Positions 1 through 5,822 of a stretch of 6,907 nt of DNA are shown piece after piece. Position 1 is the stretch's first letter; every line of letters begins with the position of its first letter. The notes beneath the pieces were generated by a model. That model had not been told where the DNA came from. It saw only the letters and a program-made list of their open reading frames with translations, and did not search any database. Source of the DNA: Planctomycetota bacterium (GTDB taxonomy: Bacteria; Planctomycetota; Phycisphaerae; UBA1845); assembly GCA_022561255.1 (NCBI GenBank), contig JADFRO010000160.1:1-6907 (forward strand). The letters are read 5' to 3'. A program made the position numbers and the translations under genes.

Positions 1-333
1 AAGGACACATCCGATTTCGGCAAGAGCAGCGCAGCCGCAGTCGGCATGTTGGGAATGGTCGGCGGAATGTTTCTCGCCGGGCTTCCGGCCGAGGACGAAG
101 AGGCTCGTCGCTTCAAGAAGGCGGCACAGTCAGGCTTGGCCATCGCGATGAAGCTGGGGCCGATTCTGCAAAGAATCGACTTCTACAGCTCAGAATCGTG
201 CATGACAACATACGACGGCAAGTCAACGATACGAACGGAGTCGGTCGTCACTTACAAAGCGACGTCAGCGCATCCTCCACAACCCGTCGCCCCCGTTGTA
301 CCGACGGCGCCTATACCACCGCACAAGCATTAA
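1..333 (+). CDS. C-terminal end of an unrecognised protein (5'-partial)
   Basis: The frame is open from the first base of the window, so the true start lies to the left; 110 residues are visible, ending at TAA (331-333). Near the visible N-terminus (residues about 11-28) there is a Gly/Ala/Met-rich hydrophobic stretch (AVGMLGMVGGMFLAGL) that could be a membrane or buried helix. It is followed by an acidic-basic helix-like segment (EDEEARRFKKA), a second amphipathic stretch, and a probable beta-strand part (RIDFYSSES, TTYDGKSTIRTESVVTYKA). The last about 20 residues are Pro-rich (PPQPVAPVVPTAPIPPHKH) and likely disordered. The 'FYSS...TTYDGK...T.SVVTY' pattern reminds me of C-terminal ends of large exported planctomycete proteins, but I cannot name the family. 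It converges with the RNase D gene and shares stop-codon bases with it. Coding status is likely; function is unknown. Confidence 0.7.
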   Translation, partial: KDTSDFGKSSAAAVGMLGMVGGMFLAGLPAEDEEARRFKKAAQSGLAIAMKLGPILQRIDFYSSESCMTTYDGKSTIRTESVVTYKATSAHPPQPVAPVVPTAPIPPHKH

Positions 334-1676
334 CAAGCCGACAACCCGCCGTCCTGATCGTCATTCGCATCCGTAACGTGAACGACTGGGTGGCCGTTGA
401 CCGACTCGACGCGAACGGTACGACGTCCTGCCAGGACGTCGTCGAGAAGAGCGCCGACGGTCGCCGCACGCCATCCGACGAGCAATTCGACCGGGCCCGC
501 ACCCTCCGGTCGACCGACGCTGCGGTGGCGAATCAGGTCTTGTATCGAGCTCTTCTTGGCGACCAAGCTGTAGGCCAACCCGTAGTCCAGGCAGTAGCTG
601 CGGATTACCGCCGTTGCCAGCGCGATGAGCACTTCCTCCCTGGGCGGCTCTGCTTCGCGTGGTTTGGGTTCGGGCCACTGATCGGGGGGTAGCGCCATGG
701 CCGATCCGACGGCCTGTCCAAGTGCTCGCACGTTCCGGTCATTCATATTCAGGCCACGAAGATCGCGTATGTCGGACGACGATGTAGAGCCGAGTCGGGC
801 GATTTCGACGAGCAGGTGATCTTTGAGGACGACACGAGCGGGTCGATTGAGCTCCTCAGCCAGCTCGTCGCGCCATCGAAGCAACTCGCGCACGACGGCC
901 AGCTGCTGCCCTTTCATCGAGGCGGTCCCCTTGAGACGCCGCAACTTGTCCTCACCGACGCGGCTGTAGAGCGACTCCACTTCAAACCGCTTCATCTCCT
1001 CCATCGCCCAGTCGACGCGGCCACGCCGCTCAAGCCGGGACATGAGCTTGCCTCGGACTTCGAGCAGGTGAGCGACGTCATCGGCGCCGTACTGGAGCTG
1101 CGACTCGCTTAGCGGTCGGCGACGCCAGTCCGTCAGTGTCTTGGCCTTGTGAAGACGTAGGTGTAACGTCGATTGGATGAGCTTCTGCAAGCTAAGCGGG
1201 TAGTCGAGTCCAACGAACCCGGCCGCCACCTGAACGTCGAAGATGTTTTGCGGGATCCGCCCGGTGTGCTGAACGCACAGGGCGAGATCCTCCTTCCCAG
1301 CGTGGACCACGGTTTCGACTTGCGGATCAGCCACCAGCTCCCAAATCGGTGCCAGATCCAGTGTGAGAAACGGATCGATCAGCGCCACGGTCTCCTGCGA
1401 CGCTAGCTGGATCAGGCAGACCTCCGGCTCGAAGCGGTCCTCCATGACGAACTCGGTGTCGAAGCCAAAACGGCCCTCGTTTCGTACCTGCGTGCAGAAT
1501 TCGTCGATTTGAGATTGGCGCTCGATCAGGACGCGTTTCGCCGTGTCGACCGATTGACCCGGCGTCGACGTCGGACTTTGCCTGTGAGGTTTTGATCCTG
1601 GAGACACGGCGACATGGTAGCGGGGGCGGGGGCGGTTTGCGAATGGTCGAGCGCGCGTAGGGCGCACTTGGCGCAT
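330..1676 (-). CDS. rnd: Ribonuclease D (DEDDy 3'-5' exoribonuclease with HRDC domain)
   Basis: Ribonuclease D removes 3' trailer nucleotides from tRNA and other small RNA precursors in the cytoplasm, using two metal ions. Numbered from ATG 1676 (448 aa), the DEDDy signature is complete: Exo I FDTEF (D73, E75), Exo II VHAGKEDL (D130), and Exo III YGADDVAHL (Y196, D200). The KTLTDWRRRPLSESQLQYG stretch just before Exo III is also typical of RNase D. An HRDC nucleic-acid-binding domain lies at about 255-329, and a further helical, HRDC-like C-terminal region at about 345-448. The protein is longer than E. coli RNase D (about 375 aa) at both ends. The start is uncertain. In-frame choices are GTG 1739, ATG 1676 (weak upstream AGG) and GTG 1607. 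The residues before GTG 1607 are Arg/Pro-rich and unlike the family, so the shortest form (425 aa) is also possible. It is divergent from gyrA. Confidence 0.93.
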   Translation of the reverse strand: MRQVRPTRARPFANRPRPRYHVAVSPGSKPHRQSPTSTPGQSVDTAKRVLIERQSQIDEFCTQVRNEGRFGFDTEFVMEDRFEPEVCLIQLASQETVALIDPFLTLDLAPIWELVADPQVETVVHAGKEDLALCVQHTGRIPQNIFDVQVAAGFVGLDYPLSLQKLIQSTLHLRLHKAKTLTDWRRRPLSESQLQYGADDVAHLLEVRGKLMSRLERRGRVDWAMEEMKRFEVESLYSRVGEDKLRRLKGTASMKGQQLAVVRELLRWRDELAEELNRPARVVLKDHLLVEIARLGSTSSSDIRDLRGLNMNDRNVRALGQAVGSAMALPPDQWPEPKPREAEPPREEVLIALATAVIRSYCLDYGLAYSLVAKKSSIQDLIRHRSVGRPEGAGPVELLVGWRAATVGALLDDVLAGRRTVRVESVNGHPVVHVTDANDDQDGGLSAC

Positions 1677-1719
1677 CCAACCTGCCGGTCCGAAACGTCC
1701 GTAATACTCCCGTTTCCGA

Positions 1720-1747
1720 TTGCTCGGCAGACTGCGCACGCTACAAT
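1720..1747 (+). promoter_or_regulatory. Predicted sigma70-type promoter for gyrA
   Basis: The -10 box is TACAAT (1742-1747, five of six to consensus). The -35 box is TTGCTC (1720-1725, only the TTG matches), with a 16-bp spacer. A start of transcription near 1754 would give a leader of about 77 nt before the gyrA ATG. The element lies in the 154-bp gap between the divergent rnd and gyrA genes. If rnd really began at GTG 1739, this promoter would lie partly inside it. I found no convincing promoter for rnd on the other strand. This is a sequence match only. Confidence 0.45.
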
Positions 1748-1830
1748 GGGCGGCGCGAGGGCTACGTCTGCGGCACCGCTGCGGAGCCGAAAATGCGGCG
1801 GGGAATCCTGCGACTTCAGAGAGCTAGAGA

Positions 1831-4470
1831 ATGTCCGAAGCACCACCATCCAGCCCGGAAAAGATCGTCAATCACCGGCTGATCGAGGAGATGCAGGACT
1901 CGTACCTCACCTACTCGATGAGCGTTATCATGTCGCGCGCCCTGCCCGACATCCGCGACGGACTCAAGCCGTCGCAGCGACGTATCCTCGTGGCGATGAA
2001 CGACCTGAACCTGGGTCCGCGAGCACAAACCAAAAAATGTTCAAAAATCAGCGGTGATACCAGCGGTAATTACCACCCGCACGGCGACGCTGTGATTTAC
2101 CCGACGCTGGTGCGCATGGCTCAGAAGTGGAATCTTCGTCAGACGCTAATCGACGGTCAGGGCAACTTCGGCTCCATCGACGGTGATCCGCCGGCGGCGA
2201 TGCGTTATACAGAAGCGCGCATGACGACGGCGGCGACGGCCATGCTCGACGACATCGAGTATGAAACCGTTGACTTCGTACCCAACTACGACAACTCACG
2301 GGAAGAGCCCACGGTCTTGCCGGGGAAATTCCCGAATCTGCTGGTCAACGGCGCGACCGGAATCGCGGTCGGAATGGCGACCAACATCGCCCCGCACAAC
2401 GTCGGTGAGGTTTGTGACGCGCTGCTGGCGTATCTGGACAATCCGCAGCTGAGTGTTGCCGAGCTGATGCAGATCGTGCCCGGACCTGATTTCCCCACTG
2501 GGGGGAAAATTTGCGGGAAACGCGGCATCCTCGACACGTACTTAACGGGTCGCGGCAGCATCACCATTCGGGGGTGCTGTCATGTTGAAGAAGGTCGTGG
2601 GGGTCGACAAACGATCGTCATTACCGAACTGCCTTACGGCGTCCTGCGGGCCACCATCACGGAGAAAATCGCCTCGGCAGTCAAATCGGGGCAGATCAAG
2701 GATGTAGCCGCCGTTAACGACGCGTCGGACCGCAAGCACGAAGTTCGCATCGAGATCGACTTGAAACGCGACGCCAACGACGAGGTCGCGATCAACCAAA
2801 TGCTTCAGTACACGCCCCTGCAAACGAACTACCACATGATGAACATCGCGGTGGTCAACCGCCGGCCGCGAACGCTGACGTTTCTGCAAATGCTGGAGCT
2901 CTACGTCGACCATCGTAAGGACGTTGTGCGCAGGCGAACGTCGTTCCTACTTCGCCGGGCGAAGCAGCGAGCCCACATTCTTGAGGGACTGATCCTCGCG
3001 CTGGGTGACATTGACGAAATCATCGCGCTGATCAAAAACTCCGCCGACCCGGCGACGGCGAAAAGCAACCTCATGGCCCGTCCGCTCAAACTTACGGAGG
3101 AGGCGACGCTACGAAATTTGCTGGCGGAATCCTTCGTCAATCGGTTCGGCGAAGCGGAACATCATCTGACCGCCGTCCAGGCCGGCGCTATCCTGTCTAT
3201 GCAACTTCAAAAGCTGACGGGCTTGGAAATCGAAAAACTCGCCGCTGAACACAGCAAGCTTTCGGAGGAGATTGAGGGGCACGAAGCGTTGCTTCGCAGT
3301 GACAGCCTCCTCCAAGACGTGATCCGCGAAGACCTCCACGAGATGAAGCTGGCATACAAAAGCAAACGCCGCACGGAAATCATCGATGCCGTAACTGAAT
3401 TCAGCATGGAGGAGCTCATTCTCGACGAGCAGGTCGTCGTCACGATCTCGCGCGAAGGGTACATCAAGCGTACGGACACCGAGTCTTACCGCAAGCAGGG
3501 ACGCGGCGGCAGAGGCGTGCGCGGAAGCGCCAAGAAAGATGGTGACTTCCTCGAACACTTGTTCGTTGTTTCAACCCACGACTATCTACTGTTCTTCACC
3601 GATCGGGGACGGGTCTACTGGGCCAGGGTGTTCGACCTCCCGGCGATGAGTCGAACGTCACGTGGTCGATCGATCGCGAATCTGCTCCAGATGCAACCGA
3701 ACGAAGCCCACCGTGCCGTTCTTCCCGTTAAGGAATTCGAGGAATCGTTCGTCTTCTTCGCCACGGCCAAGGGAACGGTCAAGAAAACGCCGATGAGCGC
3801 CTACAGTCGACCACGTGCGAGCGGAATTATTGCGATCTCGCTCGACGCGGACGACTCGCTCATCAACGTCGAACGTACCTCCGGAGACAATGAGATCGTG
3901 CTCGGCAGCCGCAACGGCATGGCCGTCCGCTTCCCGGAGCAGGAAGTTCGCGCTATGGGGCGAAACGCCCGCGGCGTCCGCGGCATGACGCTTTCCCCGG
4001 GCGACGCCGTTGTATCCATGGTGGCCATCAATCCTGGTTCCTCACTCTTGACGATATGCGAACATGGCTACGGCAAGCGAACGGAGATTGAGGAATACCG
4101 AAAGACACGACGCGGGGGCAAGGGCGTGATCAACATCAGGACGACGGACCGAAACGGTCCGGTCGTCGCCATCCGCGCGGTCGACGACGACGACGAACTC
4201 ATGCTGATCACAGCCAAGGGCATGATGCTCCGCACGGACCTAACCGCCGTGCGGGAGATCGGCCGGGCAACCCAAGGGGTTCGACTGATCCGACTCGGCG
4301 AGGGAGACACCGTCGTCGCAGCGGCCAAGATCGCCCGCGAGGAAGATCACGAGCCTGCGGGCGGCGAGGAGGGCTCCCCTGCGGATTCGACGACGCCACC
4401 ATCGGACGAGGCAGCGCCTTCGACCGACGGCGCCGAACCCGACGATCCGCCAGAGGCGAACCCCGAATAG
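1831..4470 (+). CDS. gyrA: DNA gyrase subunit A
   Basis: GyrA cuts and rejoins both DNA strands and, with ATP-driven GyrB, introduces negative supercoils. The length is 879 aa, against 875 in E. coli. The breakage-reunion domain starts at about residue 14; the catalytic tyrosine is Y126 in AAMRYTEARM, just after DGQGNFGSIDGD. The coiled-coil and gate region spans about 340-500. The C-terminal DNA-wrapping beta-pinwheel (about 525-835) shows six blade repeats. Blade 1 carries a GyrA-box QGRGGRG (556-562), which separates it from topoisomerase IV ParC, and blade 5 a second box-like TRRGGKG (759-765). An acidic, Pro/Ser-rich tail (about 835-879) follows, comparable to the acidic tail of E. coli GyrA. 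At the quinolone-contact sites, E. coli Ser83 is Ala (A87) and Asp87 is Pro (P91). ATG 1831 gives the usual family N-terminus and has a modest AGAGAG upstream. GyrB is not in the window. Confidence 0.98.
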   Translation: MSEAPPSSPEKIVNHRLIEEMQDSYLTYSMSVIMSRALPDIRDGLKPSQRRILVAMNDLNLGPRAQTKKCSKISGDTSGNYHPHGDAVIYPTLVRMAQKWNLRQTLIDGQGNFGSIDGDPPAAMRYTEARMTTAATAMLDDIEYETVDFVPNYDNSREEPTVLPGKFPNLLVNGATGIAVGMATNIAPHNVGEVCDALLAYLDNPQLSVAELMQIVPGPDFPTGGKICGKRGILDTYLTGRGSITIRGCCHVEEGRGGRQTIVITELPYGVLRATITEKIASAVKSGQIKDVAAVNDASDRKHEVRIEIDLKRDANDEVAINQMLQYTPLQTNYHMMNIAVVNRRPRTLTFLQMLELYVDHRKDVVRRRTSFLLRRAKQRAHILEGLILALGDIDEIIALIKNSADPATAKSNLMARPLKLTEEATLRNLLAESFVNRFGEAEHHLTAVQAGAILSMQLQKLTGLEIEKLAAEHSKLSEEIEGHEALLRSDSLLQDVIREDLHEMKLAYKSKRRTEIIDAVTEFSMEELILDEQVVVTISREGYIKRTDTESYRKQGRGGRGVRGSAKKDGDFLEHLFVVSTHDYLLFFTDRGRVYWARVFDLPAMSRTSRGRSIANLLQMQPNEAHRAVLPVKEFEESFVFFATAKGTVKKTPMSAYSRPRASGIIAISLDADDSLINVERTSGDNEIVLGSRNGMAVRFPEQEVRAMGRNARGVRGMTLSPGDAVVSMVAINPGSSLLTICEHGYGKRTEIEEYRKTRRGGKGVINIRTTDRNGPVVAIRAVDDDDELMLITAKGMMLRTDLTAVREIGRATQGVRLIRLGEGDTVVAAAKIAREEDHEPAGGEEGSPADSTTPPSDEAAPSTDGAEPDDPPEANPE

Positions 4471-4535
4471 CACAATGTCACAACCGTTATGACGGTAAAT
4501 GGGGAACGAAAATGACCTGTTTTGCCATTTTTCAC

Positions 4536-4564
4536 TTGGCTTACCGGTTGCCGTGCCGAATAAT
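4536..4564 (+). promoter_or_regulatory. Predicted sigma70-type promoter for the small exported protein
   Basis: TTGGCT (4536-4541, four of six to TTGACA) and AATAAT (4559-4564, five of six to TATAAT) are separated by exactly 17 bp. The predicted transcription start is near 4571, giving the downstream gene its own promoter after gyrA. If so, the strong AGGAGG would lie at the extreme 5' end of the message, which makes the second start at 4631 worth considering. Sequence match only. Confidence 0.5.
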
Positions 4565-4570
4565 AGACTC

Positions 4571-4576
4571 AGGAGG
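4571..4576 (+). promoter_or_regulatory. Strong Shine-Dalgarno that decides the start of the exported protein gene
   Basis: AGGAGG, followed by T, lies 9 nt before ATG 4586. It is the best ribosome binding site in the window and argues against the longer reading from ATG 4499. A second, weaker GGAG (4619-4622) lies 8 nt before the in-frame ATG 4631. Confidence 0.6.
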
Positions 4577-4585
4577 TCGCGAACA

Positions 4586-5083
4586 ATGGGTCCGGGGCGA
4601 GTCAAACCGACAGGCGTGGGAGTTGTGCTGATGAAGACGATCGGTCGACCGGGGATTGTATCAGTCGTTGCGGTTGTCGCCCTTTCGGCAGCGCCGGCGA
4701 TTGGTCAGACTCTTGTCGGTGGGCAGACCGCCCTCCAAAACGTCAACGCCGGAGCGCTCGCCGCACGCGCGCCGGGGAACATGGTGATCGCCGGTGTAGC
4801 ACGGGCGCGTGAAGCGCGGAACTTCTTCCGTGCACCCATTGTCATCACCGAGACCTCGCGCGAGATGTCAGCCAAAGCGGTTTTTCTCGTCGACGCGATC
4901 GAAATTCTTCTGCAGCAGATCAACACCGCGCTGTTTTTCTTTGAGGACTTGCTACTGCGACGCGCGGGTTTCGATTCCATCCTGCCAAGTTTCGGCGCGG
5001 GCGGCGGGGACGAAACTCCGCCGGACGACACAACGAATCCGGATGACGGCGGACGTGGAGGTGGTCGAGGCGGCGGGCGGTAA
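4586..5083 (+). CDS. Small exported protein of unknown function with Gly/Arg-rich tail
   Basis: The protein is 165 aa from ATG 4586, chosen for its AGGAGG site. The in-frame ATG 4631 (150 aa, own GGAG) would give a more standard Sec signal peptide: MKTIGRP, then a hydrophobic core GIVSVVAVVALSAAPA, with cleavage probably after APA or AIG. The mature part is first polar and Ala-rich. At about residues 96-125 it has a strongly hydrophobic, probably helical stretch with AVFLVDAIEILL and TALFFFEDLLLRR. It ends in a low-complexity tail: GAGGG, an acidic TPPDDTTNPDD, then GGRGGGRGGGR. I recognise no domain. There are no cysteines in the mature part and no lipobox, so it is probably periplasmic, secreted or loosely membrane-associated rather than a lipoprotein. 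It has its own predicted promoter downstream of gyrA, so a role tied to gyrase is not implied. Confidence 0.75.
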   Translation: MGPGRVKPTGVGVVLMKTIGRPGIVSVVAVVALSAAPAIGQTLVGGQTALQNVNAGALAARAPGNMVIAGVARAREARNFFRAPIVITETSREMSAKAVFLVDAIEILLQQINTALFFFEDLLLRRAGFDSILPSFGAGGGDETPPDDTTNPDDGGRGGGRGGGR

Positions 5084-5088
5084 CGCCC
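5075..5088. terminator. GC-rich hairpin spanning the stop codon between convergent genes
   Basis: GGGCG (5075-5079) and CGCCC (5084-5088) form a perfect 5-bp all-GC stem. The loop is GTAA, which in RNA is a GNRA-type tetraloop and contains the TAA stop of the exported protein gene. No T-run follows on either strand, so it is not a standard intrinsic terminator. It may serve as a 3' end or stability element in the 25-bp gap between convergent genes. The Gly/Arg codons of the tail also make GC-rich pairing likely by chance. Confidence 0.25.
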
Positions 5089-5108
5089 TATCCCCCCAAC
5101 CGTTGCAC

Positions 5109-5681
5109 CTAGGTCGCTTCGTCGGGTTCGAGTCCCAGCTCGCTAGCAACGCCCTGCAACGCTTGAATGCAGTTCTCGACATGCTCGCTCAGTTCCAGCC
5201 CGAGCAGCACAGCTCCTTCACGAATGTCGTCACGGGAGACGGCGGCTGCAAACGATCGTTGCTTCATCTTCTTGATGATGCTCGACACCTTCATACCGAC
5301 CATCCGCGTTGGGCGAACGAGGGCAGCGGCGTAGATGAAGCCGCTCAGCTCGTCGACGGCGAAGATCGTCTTTCGAATGGGTCGATCGCGCGGATAGTCA
5401 TCGAGATTCCACGGCACGTGAGCGAGGACAGCGCCGACGACCTCCTCATCGCACCCCGCTTTTCGCAAGATTTTCGCACCTTCCCGCGTATGTTCGGGCG
5501 GTTCCGGCCAGCGCTCGTAGTCGAAATCGTGCAGCAATCCAGCCAAACCCCACAGGGACTCATCCCCGCCCAGAAGCTTCGCATAGAAACACATCGACGC
5601 CTCGACGCACATCGCGTGGCGGATCAGCGCTGGGTTTTTTGTGTATTCGTTGAGGATACTCCAGGCTTCCTCGCGGTTCAT
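5109..5681 (-). CDS. HD-superfamily hydrolase, COG2316-like
   Basis: HD-domain proteins are metal-dependent phosphohydrolases acting on nucleotides or other phosphate esters; no substrate can be assigned here. The protein is 190 aa. The metal-ligand pattern is complete: H22 (RHAMCVEA), H51-D52 (GLLHDFDYE) and D110 (FAVDELSGF), with further histidines at 64 and 88. The order and phrases such as WGLAGLLHDFDYE, VDELSGFI, ALVRPTR and KQRSFAAAVSRDDI match what I know of the small predicted HD hydrolases of COG2316, including their usual length. ATG 5681 was chosen because AAGAGG (5688-5693) precedes it by 6 nt and the protein then begins as the family does (NREEAWSIL). The open frame continues upstream to 5810, but those residues are Cys-rich and unlike the family. 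It has no signal peptide, so it is cytoplasmic. It converges on the exported protein gene and is divergent from the kinase gene. Confidence 0.88.
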   Translation of the reverse strand: MNREEAWSILNEYTKNPALIRHAMCVEASMCFYAKLLGGDESLWGLAGLLHDFDYERWPEPPEHTREGAKILRKAGCDEEVVGAVLAHVPWNLDDYPRDRPIRKTIFAVDELSGFIYAAALVRPTRMVGMKVSSIIKKMKQRSFAAAVSRDDIREGAVLLGLELSEHVENCIQALQGVASELGLEPDEAT

Positions 5682-5717
5682 GTTCAACCTCTTGCAAAAC
5701 CAGGGGGGAATGCTTTC

Positions 5718-5731
5718 GCACGACATCGTGC
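5718..5731. repeat. Inverted repeat in the divergent HD hydrolase/kinase control region
   Basis: GCACGA (5718-5723), CA, TCGTGC (5726-5731) is a perfect 6+6 palindrome with a 2-bp centre. It lies 13 bp upstream of the -35 box of the predicted kinase promoter and 24 bp upstream of the hydrolase Shine-Dalgarno. It has the size and symmetry of a dimeric regulator site, but no regulator is known from the window. Confidence 0.4.
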
Positions 5732-5744
5732 AGCACACGGCCCT

Positions 5745-5772
5745 TTGACACGACAAGGCCATACGGTACGAT
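5745..5772 (+). promoter_or_regulatory. Predicted sigma70-type promoter for the kinase gene
   Basis: The -35 box is a full consensus TTGACA (5745-5750). After a 16-bp spacer comes TACGAT (5767-5772, four of six to TATAAT). Transcription would start near 5779, giving a leader of about 44 nt. The position in the 141-bp gap between divergent genes supports it. No good promoter for the HD hydrolase was found on the other strand. Confidence 0.5.
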
Positions 5773-5777
5773 GAAAC

Positions 5778-5789
5778 CGGTGCGCACCG
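5778..5789. repeat. Perfect 12-bp palindrome at the predicted kinase transcription start
   Basis: CGGTGC followed directly by GCACCG is a perfect palindrome without spacer. It covers the position where the predicted promoter would start transcription, a classic place for a repressor to bind. It could also be chance in GC-rich DNA. Confidence 0.35.
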
Positions 5790-5810
5790 CAAGCCCGACC
5801 AAAGCATCAC

Positions 5811-5817
5811 GGGAGAG
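5811..5817 (+). promoter_or_regulatory. Shine-Dalgarno that supports the TTG start of the kinase gene
   Basis: GGGAGAG ends 5 nt before TTG 5823 (the GGAG core is 7 nt away). The same frame reaches a stop (TGA 5772-5774) upstream with no ATG, GTG or other TTG in between, so TTG is the only start that keeps the full N-terminus. Confidence 0.6.
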
Positions 5818-5822
5818 CTTTC

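Noticed and set aside
198..692. Plus-strand frame of 164 codons over the 3' end of rnd
   Set aside because: It is antisense to rnd and out of frame with the 1-333 gene, with no recognisable domain or ribosome binding site.
3109..3558. Minus-strand frame of 149 codons inside gyrA
   Set aside because: It lies entirely within strongly conserved gyrA sequence on the other strand, as expected for GC-rich DNA.
4184..4198. Short GAC triplet run in gyrA
   Set aside because: It simply encodes the Asp run of VDDDDEL and is too short to be a repeat of interest.
1831..4470. Topoisomerase IV subunit ParC instead of GyrA
   Set aside because: The intact GyrA-box QGRGGRG in blade 1, six C-terminal blades and the length of 879 aa favour GyrA.
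4483..4496. Inverted repeat ACCGT/ACGGT just after the gyrA stop as a terminator
   Set aside because: The stem is only 5 bp with a 4-nt loop and is followed by AAATGGGG rather than a T-run. The later T-run at 4528-4532 is not next to a stable stem.
4809..5774. Plus-strand frame of 321 codons
   Set aside because: It overlaps the exported protein gene out of frame and then runs antisense through the whole HD hydrolase. Its composition is that of a shadow frame and no domain is visible.
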